This document shows, in pieces, positions 1-8,806 of a stretch of DNA of 64,000 bases. The stretch is from JADFNB01 sp036397455 (GTDB lineage: Bacteria > Gemmatimonadota > Gemmatimonadetes > Gemmatimonadales > GWC2-71-9). The notes beneath the pieces are model-generated. The model searched no databases, had not been told where the DNA came from, and saw only the letters and a program-made list of their open reading frames with translations. A program made the position numbers and the translations under genes. Location: NCBI GenBank assembly GCA_036397455.1, contig DASWIX010000055.1, positions 1 through 64,000 on the forward strand, written 5' to 3'. Within the stretch, counting starts at the first letter, position 1, and the number at the start of each line of letters is the position of its first letter.

Positions 1-159
1 CATGGCCGCAAATATACCACATTATCACTCTAACACAAGCCTGGGATTCCTCTATTACATGGGCGCAAAATGTGGCCGCATTCTGGGCCTATCATACCTG
101 AAGCCAACGAGTTGCGCTGGCTTCATTGGCAGGAACTTCGGGCTAGGCGGACTCCGCGT

Positions 160-894
160 TCAGCCGGGCGCCGCCGCCGCCGCGGCCGGTGTGGGCGCGG
201 ACACCAGACCGCCAAAACGGCGTTCGCGCCGGCGGAATTCCTGCATGGCGCCGCAAAGATCCGCACACCGGAAGTCCGGCCACAGCACCTCCGTGAAGTA
301 CAACTCGGCGTACGCCGTCTCCCACAACAGGAAGTCCGACAAGCGTTGCTCGCCCGCCGTGCGAACGAGCAGATCGACGGGCGGCACGCCGTCGGTGAGC
401 ATGGCCGCGAAGGACGTGACCGAGATATCCTCGGGTGAACGCCGGCCGGCGTACACATCCGCCGCGAGTCCGCGCGCGGCCTCGGCAATCGCCCACTGCG
501 CGCTGTAGTCGATGGCGAGGCGCAGATGGAGCCGTGTCCCGCCGGTCGTGGCCTCTTCGGTCCGCCGCAACTCGGCGAGCGCCGACGCGGGTATGCGGTC
601 GCGCCGCCCGATCGACGTCACCCGCACACCGTTCTCCACCAACTCCGCGCGCTCCCGGCGACAGTACTCCCGCAGCAGCCAGAACAGGCGGCCGACTTCG
701 GCGGCGGGGCGCTTCCAGTTGTCGGAGGAAAAGGCGTAGAGCGTCAGCGTGTGCACGCCGAGGTCGGGGCTGCCGCGTACCGTGTCCCGTACACTGTCCA
801 CCCCTGCGAAGTGGCCCCGCCACCGTGGCTGGTTGTGGGTCCGCGCCCAGCGGCCGTTCCCGTCCATGATGATGCCGACATGGATGGCGCTCAT
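160..894 (-). CDS. uppS: Isoprenyl (undecaprenyl-type) diphosphate synthase
   Basis: Cytoplasmic cis-prenyltransferase family of 244 residues, which condenses isopentenyl diphosphate onto farnesyl diphosphate to make the lipid carrier for cell-wall glycans. The catalytic loop MDGNGRWA with Asp11 is intact, followed by FSSDNWKRP (residues 56-63) and the late RTAGEQRLSDFLLW block. Two normally conserved sites differ: the usual FSSENW has Asp58 instead of Glu, and the usual NYGGR is DYSAQ (residues 129-133), so this may be a divergent paralogue rather than the housekeeping enzyme. It is last in a three-gene operon, its ATG overlapping the preceding stop as ATGA. The C-terminus is an alanine-rich tail. 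The family assignment is secure; the exact chain length of the product is not. Confidence 0.88.
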   Translation of the reverse strand: MSAIHVGIIMDGNGRWARTHNQPRWRGHFAGVDSVRDTVRGSPDLGVHTLTLYAFSSDNWKRPAAEVGRLFWLLREYCRRERAELVENGVRVTSIGRRDRIPASALAELRRTEEATTGGTRLHLRLAIDYSAQWAIAEAARGLAADVYAGRRSPEDISVTSFAAMLTDGVPPVDLLVRTAGEQRLSDFLLWETAYAELYFTEVLWPDFRCADLCGAMQEFRRRERRFGGLVSAPTPAAAAAAPG

Positions 895-1214
895 GAGCGT
901 TCCAGCGCCTCGCGGGCCGCGCTCAGGATCGTTTCCATCTGGGCCAGGTAGTCTTCGAGGGCCCGGCGTCCCTTGGCGGTGAGACGGTATTCCGTCTTCG
1001 GCTTCCGGTCTGCGAACCCTTTGGTGACCTTGATGTACCCGGCATCCTCCAGCTTGCGCGCGTGTACGCTGAGATTGCCGTCGCTCGTGGCCAGCACGTC
1101 CTTGAGCTCGCCAAATGACAGCGTCTCATTCGCCGCGAGCGCCGACACGATACCAAGCCGGATGCGCTCGTGGATGAGTCGGTTCAGATCGTCGGTCGCG
1201 ACGCTACCCGCCAT
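891..1214 (-). CDS. Winged-helix transcriptional regulator (HTH_27/MarR-like)
   Basis: A 107-residue DNA-binding protein with an N-terminal helical start (LIHERIRLGIVSALA), a winged helix in which SFGELKDVLATSDGNLSVH is the recognition helix region, and a wing ending FADRKPKTEYRLTAKGR. This is the small winged-helix type that usually sits beside a membrane protein in Acidobacteriota and Gemmatimonadota. It overlaps the upstream membrane-protein gene by 11 bp and the downstream prenyltransferase gene by 4 bp (ATGA), so the three are translationally coupled. It may act on the ACTTT/AAAGT inverted repeat at the head of the operon. No ligand-binding domain is present and the signal it senses is unknown. 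Confidence 0.8.
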   Translation of the reverse strand: MAGSVATDDLNRLIHERIRLGIVSALAANETLSFGELKDVLATSDGNLSVHARKLEDAGYIKVTKGFADRKPKTEYRLTAKGRRALEDYLAQMETILSAAREALERS

Positions 1215-1797
1215 GTCGTTTCATGACCAGAATGCCAAAGACCACGTGCGCGGCGCCGAATCCCGTCGCAAGCAGGGGGGGGCCCCACTCCGGCCGGAGC
1301 AGCGCCGCCGCGCCGAACGCCAGAAGCAACAGCCCCATCGAGCGGATGGCGCGCACGGACAGGGTGCCGCCCGCCGTCACGCCGGCGCCGTACAGCGCGA
1401 GCCACATGCCCGGCAACAGCGGGTCGGCGCCGGCCGTCGCAAGGGCATACGTCAGGACACCGCCGGCTACGAGGATCGGTGTCATCACCCACGCCAGCTT
1501 GCGAAACGAACCGGACCAGAGCGGGATGCCCATCCGCCTGACCTTGGCCGCGTTGCTGAGACCGGCGGTGGCGATGGCGAGTCCGGCCGCCGGAATCCAG
1601 ATCGTGAGGGTCGTCGGATCGTCGCCGCGTGCCGCCAGCCCCGACGCCGCGAGCCCCACCAGTCCGGCGCCAACCAGGCCCCATCCTGACACCGCGGTGA
1701 ACCCGGCTGCGGATTCCATGGTCTGTCTGATGTAGGCGAGAGTCTCCTGCGCCTGATCGCGTTCTTCCTGTGTCGGAATCGTCACGGGCATCCTCAT
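1204..1797 (-). CDS. Six-helix membrane protein, unknown function
   Basis: Protein of 197 residues with a short hydrophilic N-terminus (TIPTQEERDQAQETLAYIRQ) followed by about six hydrophobic segments arranged in three close pairs, ending in the basic MKRHGG. I do not recognise a named family. It is the first gene of the operon with a winged-helix regulator and the prenyltransferase, and it overlaps the regulator by 11 bp. An in-frame ATG also exists at 1830, but its first codons lie on an inverted repeat that looks like an operator, so I prefer the ATG at 1797; the next ATG at 1791 is also possible. A sensor or partner role for the adjacent regulator is only a guess. Confidence 0.6.
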   Translation of the reverse strand: MRMPVTIPTQEERDQAQETLAYIRQTMESAAGFTAVSGWGLVGAGLVGLAASGLAARGDDPTTLTIWIPAAGLAIATAGLSNAAKVRRMGIPLWSGSFRKLAWVMTPILVAGGVLTYALATAGADPLLPGMWLALYGAGVTAGGTLSVRAIRSMGLLLLAFGAAALLRPEWGPPLLATGFGAAHVVFGILVMKRHGG

Positions 1798-1805
1798 CGG
1801 GGTCA

Positions 1806-1822
1806 ACTTTACAACACAAAGT
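1806..1822 (-). promoter_or_regulatory. Inverted repeat, likely operator of the regulator/membrane-protein operon
   Basis: ACTTTGTGTTGTAAAGT is a 17-bp inverted repeat (ACTTT, 7-bp spacer, AAAGT) lying directly upstream of the preferred start at 1797. A similar ACTTT/AAAGT core occurs as a perfect palindrome at 61298-61312. Binding by the adjacent winged-helix protein is an inference. Confidence 0.4.
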
Positions 1823-1861
1823 ACTCCCATCCTCCAGCGTTCGCAAGCGTCCGGCGCCGGC

Positions 1862-3577
1862 CTAGGCCGCCGGTGGCGGGTCGCCGTGTTCCCGCTGGGC
1901 CAGCTCCCGCTCGCGCAGCTCCCGCTCGCGCAGCTCCCGCCGCAGGATCTTCAGGACCGAACTCTTGGGGAGTTCGGGCAGGAACTCGATCTCACGAGGG
2001 ACTTTGAACGACGCCAGGTACTCGCGGCAGTACTCGACGACTGCCTCCGCCGTGGTCGAGGCGCCGGGGCGCACGACCAGGAACGACTTCACGGTCTCGC
2101 CACGGGTCGGATGCGGGATACCGATGGTGGCGGCCTCGAGCACGTCGGGGTGGCCCGAGAGCACACGGTCGATCTCGTCGGGATACACGTTGAACCCGCT
2201 GCACAGGATCATGTCTTTCTTGCGTCCTTCGATGAAGCAGAACCCGTCCTGGTCGATCCGGGCCAGGTCGCCGGTGTAGAGCCAGCCGTCGCGGATCATG
2301 TCGGCGCTGTCATCGGGCCGGCGCCAGTACCCCAGCATGACCTGCGGCCCGCGAATGATCAACTCACCCACCTCGTTCGTCGGGAGCTCGCGGGTTCCGT
2401 CTTCGGCGTCCACGATGCGGGCGTCGGTACCGGGCAGTGGCACGCCGATGCTGCCCACCTTTCGCGTGCCCTGCAACGGATTGGAATGGGTGACCGGCGA
2501 GGTCTCGGTGAGCCCGTACCCTTCCGAGATCTTGCTTCCGGTGCGTTGCTCGAACGTCGTCAGGACGTCAACCGGGAGCGGTGCGGATCCGGAGTTGCAG
2601 GCTCGAATGCTGGACAGATCGACGCGGTCGATTCCCGGATACGCGTTGATCGCGTTGAAGTGGTTGGGGACGGCCGGGAACAGCGTAATCCGGTGTTTGG
2701 GCACGCTGGTGACGATGGCGGGGATGTCCCGAGGGTTGGGGATCATCACGAGCGCGCCGCCGATGGCCACGCCGACGTTCATCACGACGGTGAGGCCGAA
2801 GGAGTGAAACAGGGGGAGGGCGCAGAGGATGACGTCCTGACCGGTCGTTTCTCCGATCCACGCGCTGAGCTGCTGAACGTTGCACGACAGGTTGCGGTGC
2901 GTGAGTGCCGCGCCTTTCGACATGCCGGTGGTGCCGCCGGTATAGAGCAGCGTCGCAATGTCGTCGAAGCCCCCCGGGGTACCGGTCTCGGGCTGGTGTG
3001 CCCGGATCAGGTCGGCAAACCTGTGCACGCCCGCCTCGGGCGCTACGCGGGCGATCAACGGTGGCTTCGCCCGGCGGAGTTTGAACGGGGCCAACATATT
3101 CAGCGGGAAGCGGAGGTAGTCCGGGATGGACGTGATAATGAAATCCGTTACCGGGATTCGGTGCCGAATCGGTCGCACGTGCTGGTCGAAGATGTAGTCC
3201 GTGACGATGGCCGCGCGGCACTCGGCGTCGTTCCATTGGTGGGCGATTTCGTGCGGCGTGTAGATCGGATTGGTCGGTACCGCCACGGCGCCGAGCCGCA
3301 GCGTGGCATAATAGGCGATGACGAACTGGGGGACGTTGGGGGTCTGAATGGCAATACGGTCGCCGGACTCGATGCCCAATGCCCGTAGCGCACCGGTCAG
3401 CCGGCCGACGTGGTCGTCCAGCTGCCGGTAGGTCATGGTCCGATTCATGAATATGAGCGCCGGGCGGTCGGCGTGATTCGCCACGGAGCGCGCAAAGGTT
3501 CCCACTAGCGTGACGTCCTCGAACTCCGGGTCGGGCGCTACACCCTCATCATAGAACTGATGCCATACACGCTGCAC
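1862..3577 (-). CDS. fadD: Long-chain fatty acid-CoA ligase (AMP-binding family)
   Basis: Protein of 571 residues of the ANL adenylate-forming superfamily, which activates a fatty acid to acyl-AMP and then acyl-CoA. The P-loop motif LLYTGGTTGMSKGAALTHRN is complete, followed by YGLTETSP, the hinge region DGWLYTGDLARID and GRKKDMILCSGFNVYPDEID. The C-terminal lysine region reads PKSSVLKILRREL, so the catalytic Lys is kept although the usual Gly before it is not. The start is GTG at 3577. The extreme C-terminus contains an Arg/Glu/Leu pentad repeat coded by a 15-bp tandem repeat. The gene is monocistronic and divergent from the M20 peptidase, with a 129-bp shared intergenic region. With the enoyl-CoA hydratase at 9.7 kb it suggests fatty acid use. 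Confidence 0.88.
   Translation of the reverse strand: MQRVWHQFYDEGVAPDPEFEDVTLVGTFARSVANHADRPALIFMNRTMTYRQLDDHVGRLTGALRALGIESGDRIAIQTPNVPQFVIAYYATLRLGAVAVPTNPIYTPHEIAHQWNDAECRAAIVTDYIFDQHVRPIRHRIPVTDFIITSIPDYLRFPLNMLAPFKLRRAKPPLIARVAPEAGVHRFADLIRAHQPETGTPGGFDDIATLLYTGGTTGMSKGAALTHRNLSCNVQQLSAWIGETTGQDVILCALPLFHSFGLTVVMNVGVAIGGALVMIPNPRDIPAIVTSVPKHRITLFPAVPNHFNAINAYPGIDRVDLSSIRACNSGSAPLPVDVLTTFEQRTGSKISEGYGLTETSPVTHSNPLQGTRKVGSIGVPLPGTDARIVDAEDGTRELPTNEVGELIIRGPQVMLGYWRRPDDSADMIRDGWLYTGDLARIDQDGFCFIEGRKKDMILCSGFNVYPDEIDRVLSGHPDVLEAATIGIPHPTRGETVKSFLVVRPGASTTAEAVVEYCREYLASFKVPREIEFLPELPKSSVLKILRRELRERELRERELAQREHGDPPPAA
1901..1939. repeat. 15-bp tandem repeat inside the acyl-CoA ligase gene
   Basis: The unit cagctcccgctcgcg occurs about 2.6 times without interruption. 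It encodes the pentad ELRER near the protein C-terminus, so copy-number change keeps the frame and only lengthens a charged tail. Confidence 0.85.
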
Positions 3578-3706
3578 GCCGTGTTTGCCCCGCGAATCGA
3601 ACGCCCAAAGTTGGTCGTCGGCGCGCCGGTCCGCCAGAGCGGGTGCTGGCCTTGCACGCCGCCACCTGGGTACGTTGTGTGGGTCACTGCCTCACGGGGA
3701 GTTGCG

Positions 3707-5005
3707 ATGGTGCGACGCATGATGCCGGTCCTGCTCGGTTCGTTGGCTGCCGGGTCGCTCTCGGCCCAGGGCCTCACGCCCGTCGAGCAGCGCATCGTCG
3801 ACGCCATCGACGCCCGCACCGGTGCGGCGGTCGCGCTGCTCGAACGTGTCGTGAACATCAATAGCGGGTCGCTCAACCCCGACGGCGTACGGCGGGTCGG
3901 CGACATCTTCCGCGCGGAGTTCGACGCGCTGGGGTTCGCCACGAAGTGGATTCCGATGGCGGAAGTAGAGCGCGCCGGCCATCTCTTTGCCGAGCGGGAG
4001 GGAACGGGACCGCGGGTCCTGCTGATCGGGCATCTGGATACCGTGTTCGAGTCCGACAGTCCGTTCCAGCGATACGTGCGCGAGGGCACCATCGCGCGCG
4101 GGCCGGGCACCGAAGACATGAAAGGCGGGGACATCGTCGTCCTGCTGGCGTTACAGGCGCTGGCGGACGCCGGCCAACTCGATCGCATGAATCTGATCGT
4201 GGCGTTCACCGGCGATGAGGAGGAGACCGGTGACCCGCTCTCGATCAGCCGGCGCGATCTGATCGAGGCGGGGCGTCGCAGCGCGTATGCGCTCGGATTC
4301 GAGGGAGGGGTGGGCGGGACGGGCACCGCGACGATCGCGCGCCGCGGATTCACCGACTGGACGCTCCAGGTTCGTGCGACGCCTGGTCATTCCTCACTCA
4401 TCTTCCGGCCGGAGTTTGGCAGCGGCGCCATCAACGAGGCGGCCCGGATCGTGGCGGCGTTCCACGAGCAGCTACGCGGCGAGGAGTATCTCACGTTCAA
4501 TCCCGGCTTGATCCTCGGCGGGACCGACGTGCAGCTCGACGACCTTACCCGCGGCCGCGCGTTTGGCAAGACCAACGTGATTGCCGATGCGGCCACGGTG
4601 AAGGGCGACATGCGCACGATCTCACTGGAACAACGGGAGCGGACCAAACGGCGCATGGCAGCGATCGTGGCGCAGCACCTTCCTGGCACGACCGCTGAAA
4701 TCACCTTTCAGGATTCCTACCCGCCGATGGCGCCCACCGACGCCAACTACGCCTTGTTGGCGCGGCTGGATCGGGTGAGTCGCGATCTGGGGTTTGGCCC
4801 GGTCACCGAGGTCGATCCGGGGATGCGCGGGGCCGCCGACGCGTCGTTCGTTGCCGGCGTGGTGGGGGCGGTGCTCGACGGGCTCGGGGTGGTTGGGGAC
4901 GGGGGGCACACGGAGGGCGAACTGGTTGACCTCGACACGGTTGGCTTCATGGCCAAGCGGGCCGCCCTGCTGCTCAACCGCCTCACGCGCGATCCGGTGC
5001 CCTAG
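3707..5005 (+). CDS. M20-family metallopeptidase, secreted (glutamate carboxypeptidase-like)
   Basis: Protein of 432 residues predicted to be exported: MVRRMMPVLLGSLAAGSLSAQ is a signal peptide. The start at 3707 was chosen because it begins this signal peptide and follows a GGGGAG ribosome site, although the frame stays open further upstream. The co-catalytic zinc ligands of the M20 family can be followed: HLD in LLIGHLDTVFE, Asp in GTEDMKGG, Glu-Glu in TGDEEETGD and a late His in GGHTEGE. A dimerisation domain (GHSSLIFRPEFGSGAINE) sits in the middle. The family hydrolyses peptide or N-acyl amino acid bonds; the substrate here is unknown. It is divergent from the acyl-CoA ligase and has no operon partner. 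Confidence 0.85.
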   Translation: MVRRMMPVLLGSLAAGSLSAQGLTPVEQRIVDAIDARTGAAVALLERVVNINSGSLNPDGVRRVGDIFRAEFDALGFATKWIPMAEVERAGHLFAEREGTGPRVLLIGHLDTVFESDSPFQRYVREGTIARGPGTEDMKGGDIVVLLALQALADAGQLDRMNLIVAFTGDEEETGDPLSISRRDLIEAGRRSAYALGFEGGVGGTGTATIARRGFTDWTLQVRATPGHSSLIFRPEFGSGAINEAARIVAAFHEQLRGEEYLTFNPGLILGGTDVQLDDLTRGRAFGKTNVIADAATVKGDMRTISLEQRERTKRRMAAIVAQHLPGTTAEITFQDSYPPMAPTDANYALLARLDRVSRDLGFGPVTEVDPGMRGAADASFVAGVVGAVLDGLGVVGDGGHTEGELVDLDTVGFMAKRAALLLNRLTRDPVP

Positions 5006-5032
5006 CCGGCGAACACCGTCCGCGGCTGAGCC

Positions 5033-5338
5033 CTACATGTCGCAGCGGCGAATGCAGTTGAGGATGTGGTAGACCTTGGGTTCGGTGATGCGGTAGAAGA
5101 CGTTGATGCCGTCACGCCGTGAGGCGACGATCCCCGGTCCGCGCATCTTGGCCAGGTGCTGTGACACGATCGCCTGCGGGAGTCCGAGTTGTCCCTGAAT
5201 CTCGCTGACGGTCGTCTCGCCGGTCTCGAGCACTTCCACGATCCGCAGCCGATCGGCGTGACCGAGCATCCTGATGATCTCGGCTGCACGGAGCAGGACC
5301 TCCGGGTCGACGGAGCGAACGAGCGGAGCCGACTTCAT
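5033..5338 (-). CDS. ArsR-family transcriptional regulator
   Basis: A 101-residue ArsR/SmtB winged-helix regulator. The N-terminal helices (LLRAAEIIRMLGHADRLRIV) are followed by the recognition motif LGLPQAIVSQHLAKMRG and a wing with ASRRDGINVFYRI. No CxC-type arsenic site is visible; two cysteines lie near the end (ILNCIRRCDM), so metal or redox sensing is possible but unproven. It lies 45 bp downstream of gyrB on the same strand and converges on the M20 peptidase gene. Confidence 0.82.
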   Translation of the reverse strand: MKSAPLVRSVDPEVLLRAAEIIRMLGHADRLRIVEVLETGETTVSEIQGQLGLPQAIVSQHLAKMRGPGIVASRRDGINVFYRITEPKVYHILNCIRRCDM

Positions 5339-5383
5339 AGCACGAAGGTACGCCCCCTCGGCTCAGCGTGGCCAGCCCGGGCG

Positions 5384-7315
5384 CTACACATCGAGATTGC
5401 GCACGTACTTGGCGTTGGTTTCGATGAACTCCCGACGCGGTTCCACCTGGTCGCCCATCAGCGTTTCGAACACCTCGGCCGCGCGGACCGCGTCATCGAG
5501 TTCCACCTTGAGGATCGTGCGGGTTTCCGGATCCATCGTGGTCTTCCACAACTGATCCGGGTTCATCTCGCCGAGTCCCTTGTAGCGCTGAATGTTCACC
5601 GAGCCCTTGCCGCTCCCGTTGCTGAGCCGCTTGATGTACTCGTCCCGCTCCCCGTCGTCGAAGACGTAATACTCCTCCTTGCCTTTGGCCACCCGGTACA
5701 GCGGCGGCTGCGCGATGTAGATGTATCCCGCGTCGATCAGCGCCGGCAGTTGGTTGTAGAAGAACGTCAGCAGCAGCGTGCGGATGTGTGCGCCGTCGAC
5801 ATCGGCGTCGGTCATGATGATGATCTTCTGGTAGCGCGCGTCGTCCAACTTGAAATCGTCCGCGCCGACCCCGGTGCCGATCGCGGTGATGATCGCCCGG
5901 ATCTCTTCGTTGGAGAGGATCTTGTCGATCCGCGCCTTCTGCACGTTGAGGATCTTCCCGCGCAGGGGGAGAATGGCCTGGAAGGACCGGTCACGCCCCT
6001 GTTTCGCTGAGCCGCCCGCGCTGTCCCCCTCGACGAGGTACAACTCGCACATGGCCGGATCGGTCAGGGAGCAGTCCGCGAGTTTGCCGGGCAGGATACC
6101 ACCCTCCAGCGCGCTCTTCTTGCGGACCAATTCCCGCGCCTTGCGCGCCGCCTCTCGCGCCCGCGCGGCGCTGGCCGCCTTCTCGATCACGGCACGCGCC
6201 ACGCCCGGCGTCTCCATCAGGAAGTTGGACAGGTGTTCGTACACGACCATCCGGACGATCCCTTCGACCTCGGAGTTGCCGAGCTTCGTCTTGGTCTGCC
6301 CTTCGAATTGCGGTTCCTTCACCTTCACGTGAATGACGGAGGTCAATCCCTCCCGAACGTCTTCGCCCGAGAGGGTGAAGTTCTCCTTCTTCAGCAACCC
6401 CTTGTTCTTGGCCACTTCGTTGATGGCCCGCGTCACCGCCGCCTTGAACCCCGTGAGATGGGTGCCGCCTTCATGCGTATTGATGTTGTTGACAAACGAA
6501 AACGTGCTCTCGGCATAGCCGTCGTCGTACTGCATGGCGACGTCGATCTCGACGTCGTCCTTGGCCGTGGCGAATGCGATCGGTTTCGGGTGCAACGGTA
6601 TCCGGGTGCCGCGGAGGTACTCGACGAACTGCCCGAGCCCGTTCTTGTAGTTGAATGAGGCCTCCTTGGGCGGTTCGCGCCGCTCATCCCGGAGCGTCAG
6701 TGTGATACCGCTGTTGAGAAACGCGAGTTCGCGGAGGCGGCTGGCCACGGTGTCATAGTCGAACCGCGTTTCGGTGAAGATCTCGGTATCGGGCTTGAAG
6801 GAAACCATCGTGCCCGTCTTCTTGGCTTTCCCCGTCGTCTCGAGTTGCTGTATCGTTACCCCGCGAACGAACGCCATGTGGTACTGTTGACCGTCGCGCG
6901 ACACCCACACATCGAGACGCTCGGACAGGGCGTTGACCACCGACACGCCGACGCCGTGCAGGCCCCCCGATACCTTGTACGTGCTCTTATCGAACTTGCC
7001 ACCGGCGTGGAGCATGGTCATGGCGACTTCGAGGCCCGGTTTCCCTTCGGTCTTGTGCAGGTCGACCGGAATACCGCGCCCGTTGTCGGCGACCGTGATG
7101 GAATCGTCCGCGTGAATGGTGAGGGCGATGGCATCGCAGTAGCCCGCCAGCGCCTCGTCGATCGAGTTGTCGACGACCTCGTACACCAAGTGATGCAGCC
7201 CGCGGGCGGCGGTCGAGCCGATATACATCCCGGGACGTTTGCGGACCGCCTCCAGTCCCTTGAGGACCTGGATGGCGTCGGAACTGTACCGGTTGTCTTG
7301 CCTGTCAGCAGTCAT
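5384..7315 (-). CDS. gyrB: DNA gyrase subunit B
   Basis: GyrB of 643 residues, the ATPase subunit of DNA gyrase, which introduces negative supercoils together with GyrA. The GHKL ATP site is complete (EVVDNSIDEALAGYCD, DNGRGIPVD, GGLHGVGVSVVNALS), the transducer follows, and the TOPRIM region is intact with the acidic Glu in LVEGDSAGGSAKQGRDR and the DxD in IIMTDADVDGAHIRT. The C-terminus ends in the usual RREFIETNAKYVRNLDV. Length is that of the short GyrB form with no TOPRIM insertion. It is the distal gene of recF-dciA-gyrB, matching the conserved origin-proximal order, although dnaA and dnaN are not in the window. Confidence 0.97.
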   Translation of the reverse strand: MTADRQDNRYSSDAIQVLKGLEAVRKRPGMYIGSTAARGLHHLVYEVVDNSIDEALAGYCDAIALTIHADDSITVADNGRGIPVDLHKTEGKPGLEVAMTMLHAGGKFDKSTYKVSGGLHGVGVSVVNALSERLDVWVSRDGQQYHMAFVRGVTIQQLETTGKAKKTGTMVSFKPDTEIFTETRFDYDTVASRLRELAFLNSGITLTLRDERREPPKEASFNYKNGLGQFVEYLRGTRIPLHPKPIAFATAKDDVEIDVAMQYDDGYAESTFSFVNNINTHEGGTHLTGFKAAVTRAINEVAKNKGLLKKENFTLSGEDVREGLTSVIHVKVKEPQFEGQTKTKLGNSEVEGIVRMVVYEHLSNFLMETPGVARAVIEKAASAARAREAARKARELVRKKSALEGGILPGKLADCSLTDPAMCELYLVEGDSAGGSAKQGRDRSFQAILPLRGKILNVQKARIDKILSNEEIRAIITAIGTGVGADDFKLDDARYQKIIIMTDADVDGAHIRTLLLTFFYNQLPALIDAGYIYIAQPPLYRVAKGKEEYYVFDDGERDEYIKRLSNGSGKGSVNIQRYKGLGEMNPDQLWKTTMDPETRTILKVELDDAVRAAEVFETLMGDQVEPRREFIETNAKYVRNLDV

Positions 7316-7370
7316 CGTTCCTCGAGGTTGCAGCGCTGGGCATTGCGGTACGACGGCGCGCGGAGGGCCG

Positions 7371-7664
7371 CTAGCCGACGCGCCAGAGAATCCGGGTAAT
7401 GGCCTTGCCGCCGTGCCCGAGCTTGCGGAGAATCTCGGGCGTCATCAGTTGCAACTCCTGCATCCACGCCGCCGAGGCGACCCGCACGAACAAGATCCCT
7501 TCGGGCGTCACCCCTTCCGCCGTGGTCACCGACGCGATCTGGTGTCCGACGAGGCCGGGCCAGTCGTCCACCACGCTCGCGCGTTCGAGCTTCGTCTTCA
7601 AACCGCGGCGCTTCAGGTATCCGTCGAGCGCACGGTCGATCCCGATGGTTCGGCTATCGTTCAA
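7371..7664 (-). CDS. dciA: DUF721/DciA-like protein
   Basis: A 97-residue DUF721 protein, the KH-like family that includes the bacterial helicase loader DciA. Recognisable features are VVDDWPGLVGHQIASVT, the strand ILFVRVASAAWMQELQLMTPEIL and the C-terminal basic helix. Its start lies inside recF (11-bp overlap) and gyrB follows after 55 bp, a neighbourhood typical of this family. A helicase-loading role is known for DciA homologues; here it is inferred from family and position. Confidence 0.8.
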   Translation of the reverse strand: MNDSRTIGIDRALDGYLKRRGLKTKLERASVVDDWPGLVGHQIASVTTAEGVTPEGILFVRVASAAWMQELQLMTPEILRKLGHGGKAITRILWRVG

Positions 7665-8718
7665 CGGTGCCCCCCGTCATGCGCCAGCGCGGCCGGTCGA
7701 GCAGCGCCGCGGGGACCTCGGCGTCCCGCGGTGCCGTCACCAGCGCCTGGCCGGGCAGGGACAGCGCGATCAGCCCCAGCAAGTGTTCCTGTCGGGTCGC
7801 GTCGAGCTCGGCGAAGACGTCGTCGAACAGCGCGATCGGCGCCGAGCCGTGCGCCGCGCGAATCGATTCCGCCTCCAGTAACCGGAGCGCGATGGCGCTC
7901 GTCCGTTGTTGGCCCGCCGATCCGAAATGTCGGGTGTCTCGCCCGTCGAGCGTCAGCCGGACGTCGTCGCGGTGTGGGCCGATCGTGGTGAGGCCGCGGC
8001 GCTGGTCGCGGTCGCGCGCGACCGCCAGGTGCGCTTCGAACTCCGATGCGTGCTCGCACTCGGGGCGGGCGTGATACGTGATGATCGCTCCCTCGCGCTC
8101 GCCCAGTGCGGTGCACAGTTCCGTGAACCGTCCCTGCTGCGCGGCAATCCAGGCACGGCGTGCCCCCACGACCGTCGCCGCGGCCCGCGCAAACGGCGCG
8201 TCGAACGCCCACGCCGCCTCCGGCCGCCCCCGCCGCAACGCCGCATTGCGTTGCCGCAAGGCCGCCCGTAACGCGGACAGCGCATCGAGGTATCCTCGTG
8301 ACGTGAGCGCCAGCACGACGTCGACATACCGCCGCCGTCCCGCGGGGCCGCCGGTGATCAGGTCCCGATCCGCCGGCGAAAACACGACGGCGGCGATGCG
8401 GCCGACCGCTTCGCCCAGCTTGTCCACCAGCCCGCCCCCGACCGTCACCTTCTTGCGACGACTCGGCGCATCGTATCCCGCCGTCACCCGCGTATCCGCC
8501 TCGCCGGCGAGGAAGTACCCGTTCTCGCCGAACCGCACGAGTTCGCGGTCCTTCGCCCCGCGAAACGACCGGAACAGCACGAGGTAGTAGACCGCCTCGA
8601 GCAGGTTGGTTTTGCCCTGACCGTTGTTGCCGACGATGACGACCCCGCGCGGGGGAAGCTCCAGATCCAGCGCGGCAAGGTTCCGGAAGTTGCGGACGGT
8701 GAGTCGTGCTAACTCCAC
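7654..8718 (-). CDS. recF: DNA replication and repair protein RecF
   Basis: RecF, an SMC-like ATPase that loads RecA at gaps, 354 residues from the start used here. Walker A is VGNNGQGKTNLLEAVYYL, the ABC-type signature region is RHFGSAGQQRTSAIALRL, and Walker B is APIALFDDVFAELD. I use the GTG at 8718 because it places the family hallmark LTVRNFRN within ten residues of the N-terminus; a longer frame opens at a GTG at 8778. A promoter-like sequence and a terminator-like hairpin lie just upstream, between 8738 and 8835. The gene overlaps dciA by 11 bp. Confidence 0.93.
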   Translation of the reverse strand: MELARLTVRNFRNLAALDLELPPRGVVIVGNNGQGKTNLLEAVYYLVLFRSFRGAKDRELVRFGENGYFLAGEADTRVTAGYDAPSRRKKVTVGGGLVDKLGEAVGRIAAVVFSPADRDLITGGPAGRRRYVDVVLALTSRGYLDALSALRAALRQRNAALRRGRPEAAWAFDAPFARAAATVVGARRAWIAAQQGRFTELCTALGEREGAIITYHARPECEHASEFEAHLAVARDRDQRRGLTTIGPHRDDVRLTLDGRDTRHFGSAGQQRTSAIALRLLEAESIRAAHGSAPIALFDDVFAELDATRQEHLLGLIALSLPGQALVTAPRDAEVPAALLDRPRWRMTGGTVER

Positions 8719-8737
8719 GTCGCGCCATGGCTCGACG

Positions 8738-8762
8738 TAAAAAGGGCCACGGAACGCCGTGG
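8738..8762 (-). terminator. Hairpin plus T-run between lipoprotein gene and recF
   Basis: On the minus strand CCACGG, a 4-nt loop and CCGTGG form a perfect stem that is followed by CCCTTTTT. It would end transcription from the ogt/lipoprotein operon. Because a promoter-like sequence lies upstream of it, it could also act as an attenuator in the recF leader. Confidence 0.5.
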
Positions 8763-8806
8763 AGCGTGCCGCGGCCACGCCGCGAAAAAGCCGTTCGACA
8801 TGTTAC

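Noticed and set aside
1..159. Possible tRNA or small RNA at the left edge
   Set aside because: I looked for a cloverleaf and conserved tRNA positions and found none; the stretch is less GC-rich but has no recognisable feature.
1886..3388. 500-codon open frame on the plus strand
   Set aside because: It is the antisense of the acyl-CoA ligase gene, whose motifs are complete; long antisense frames are expected at this GC content.
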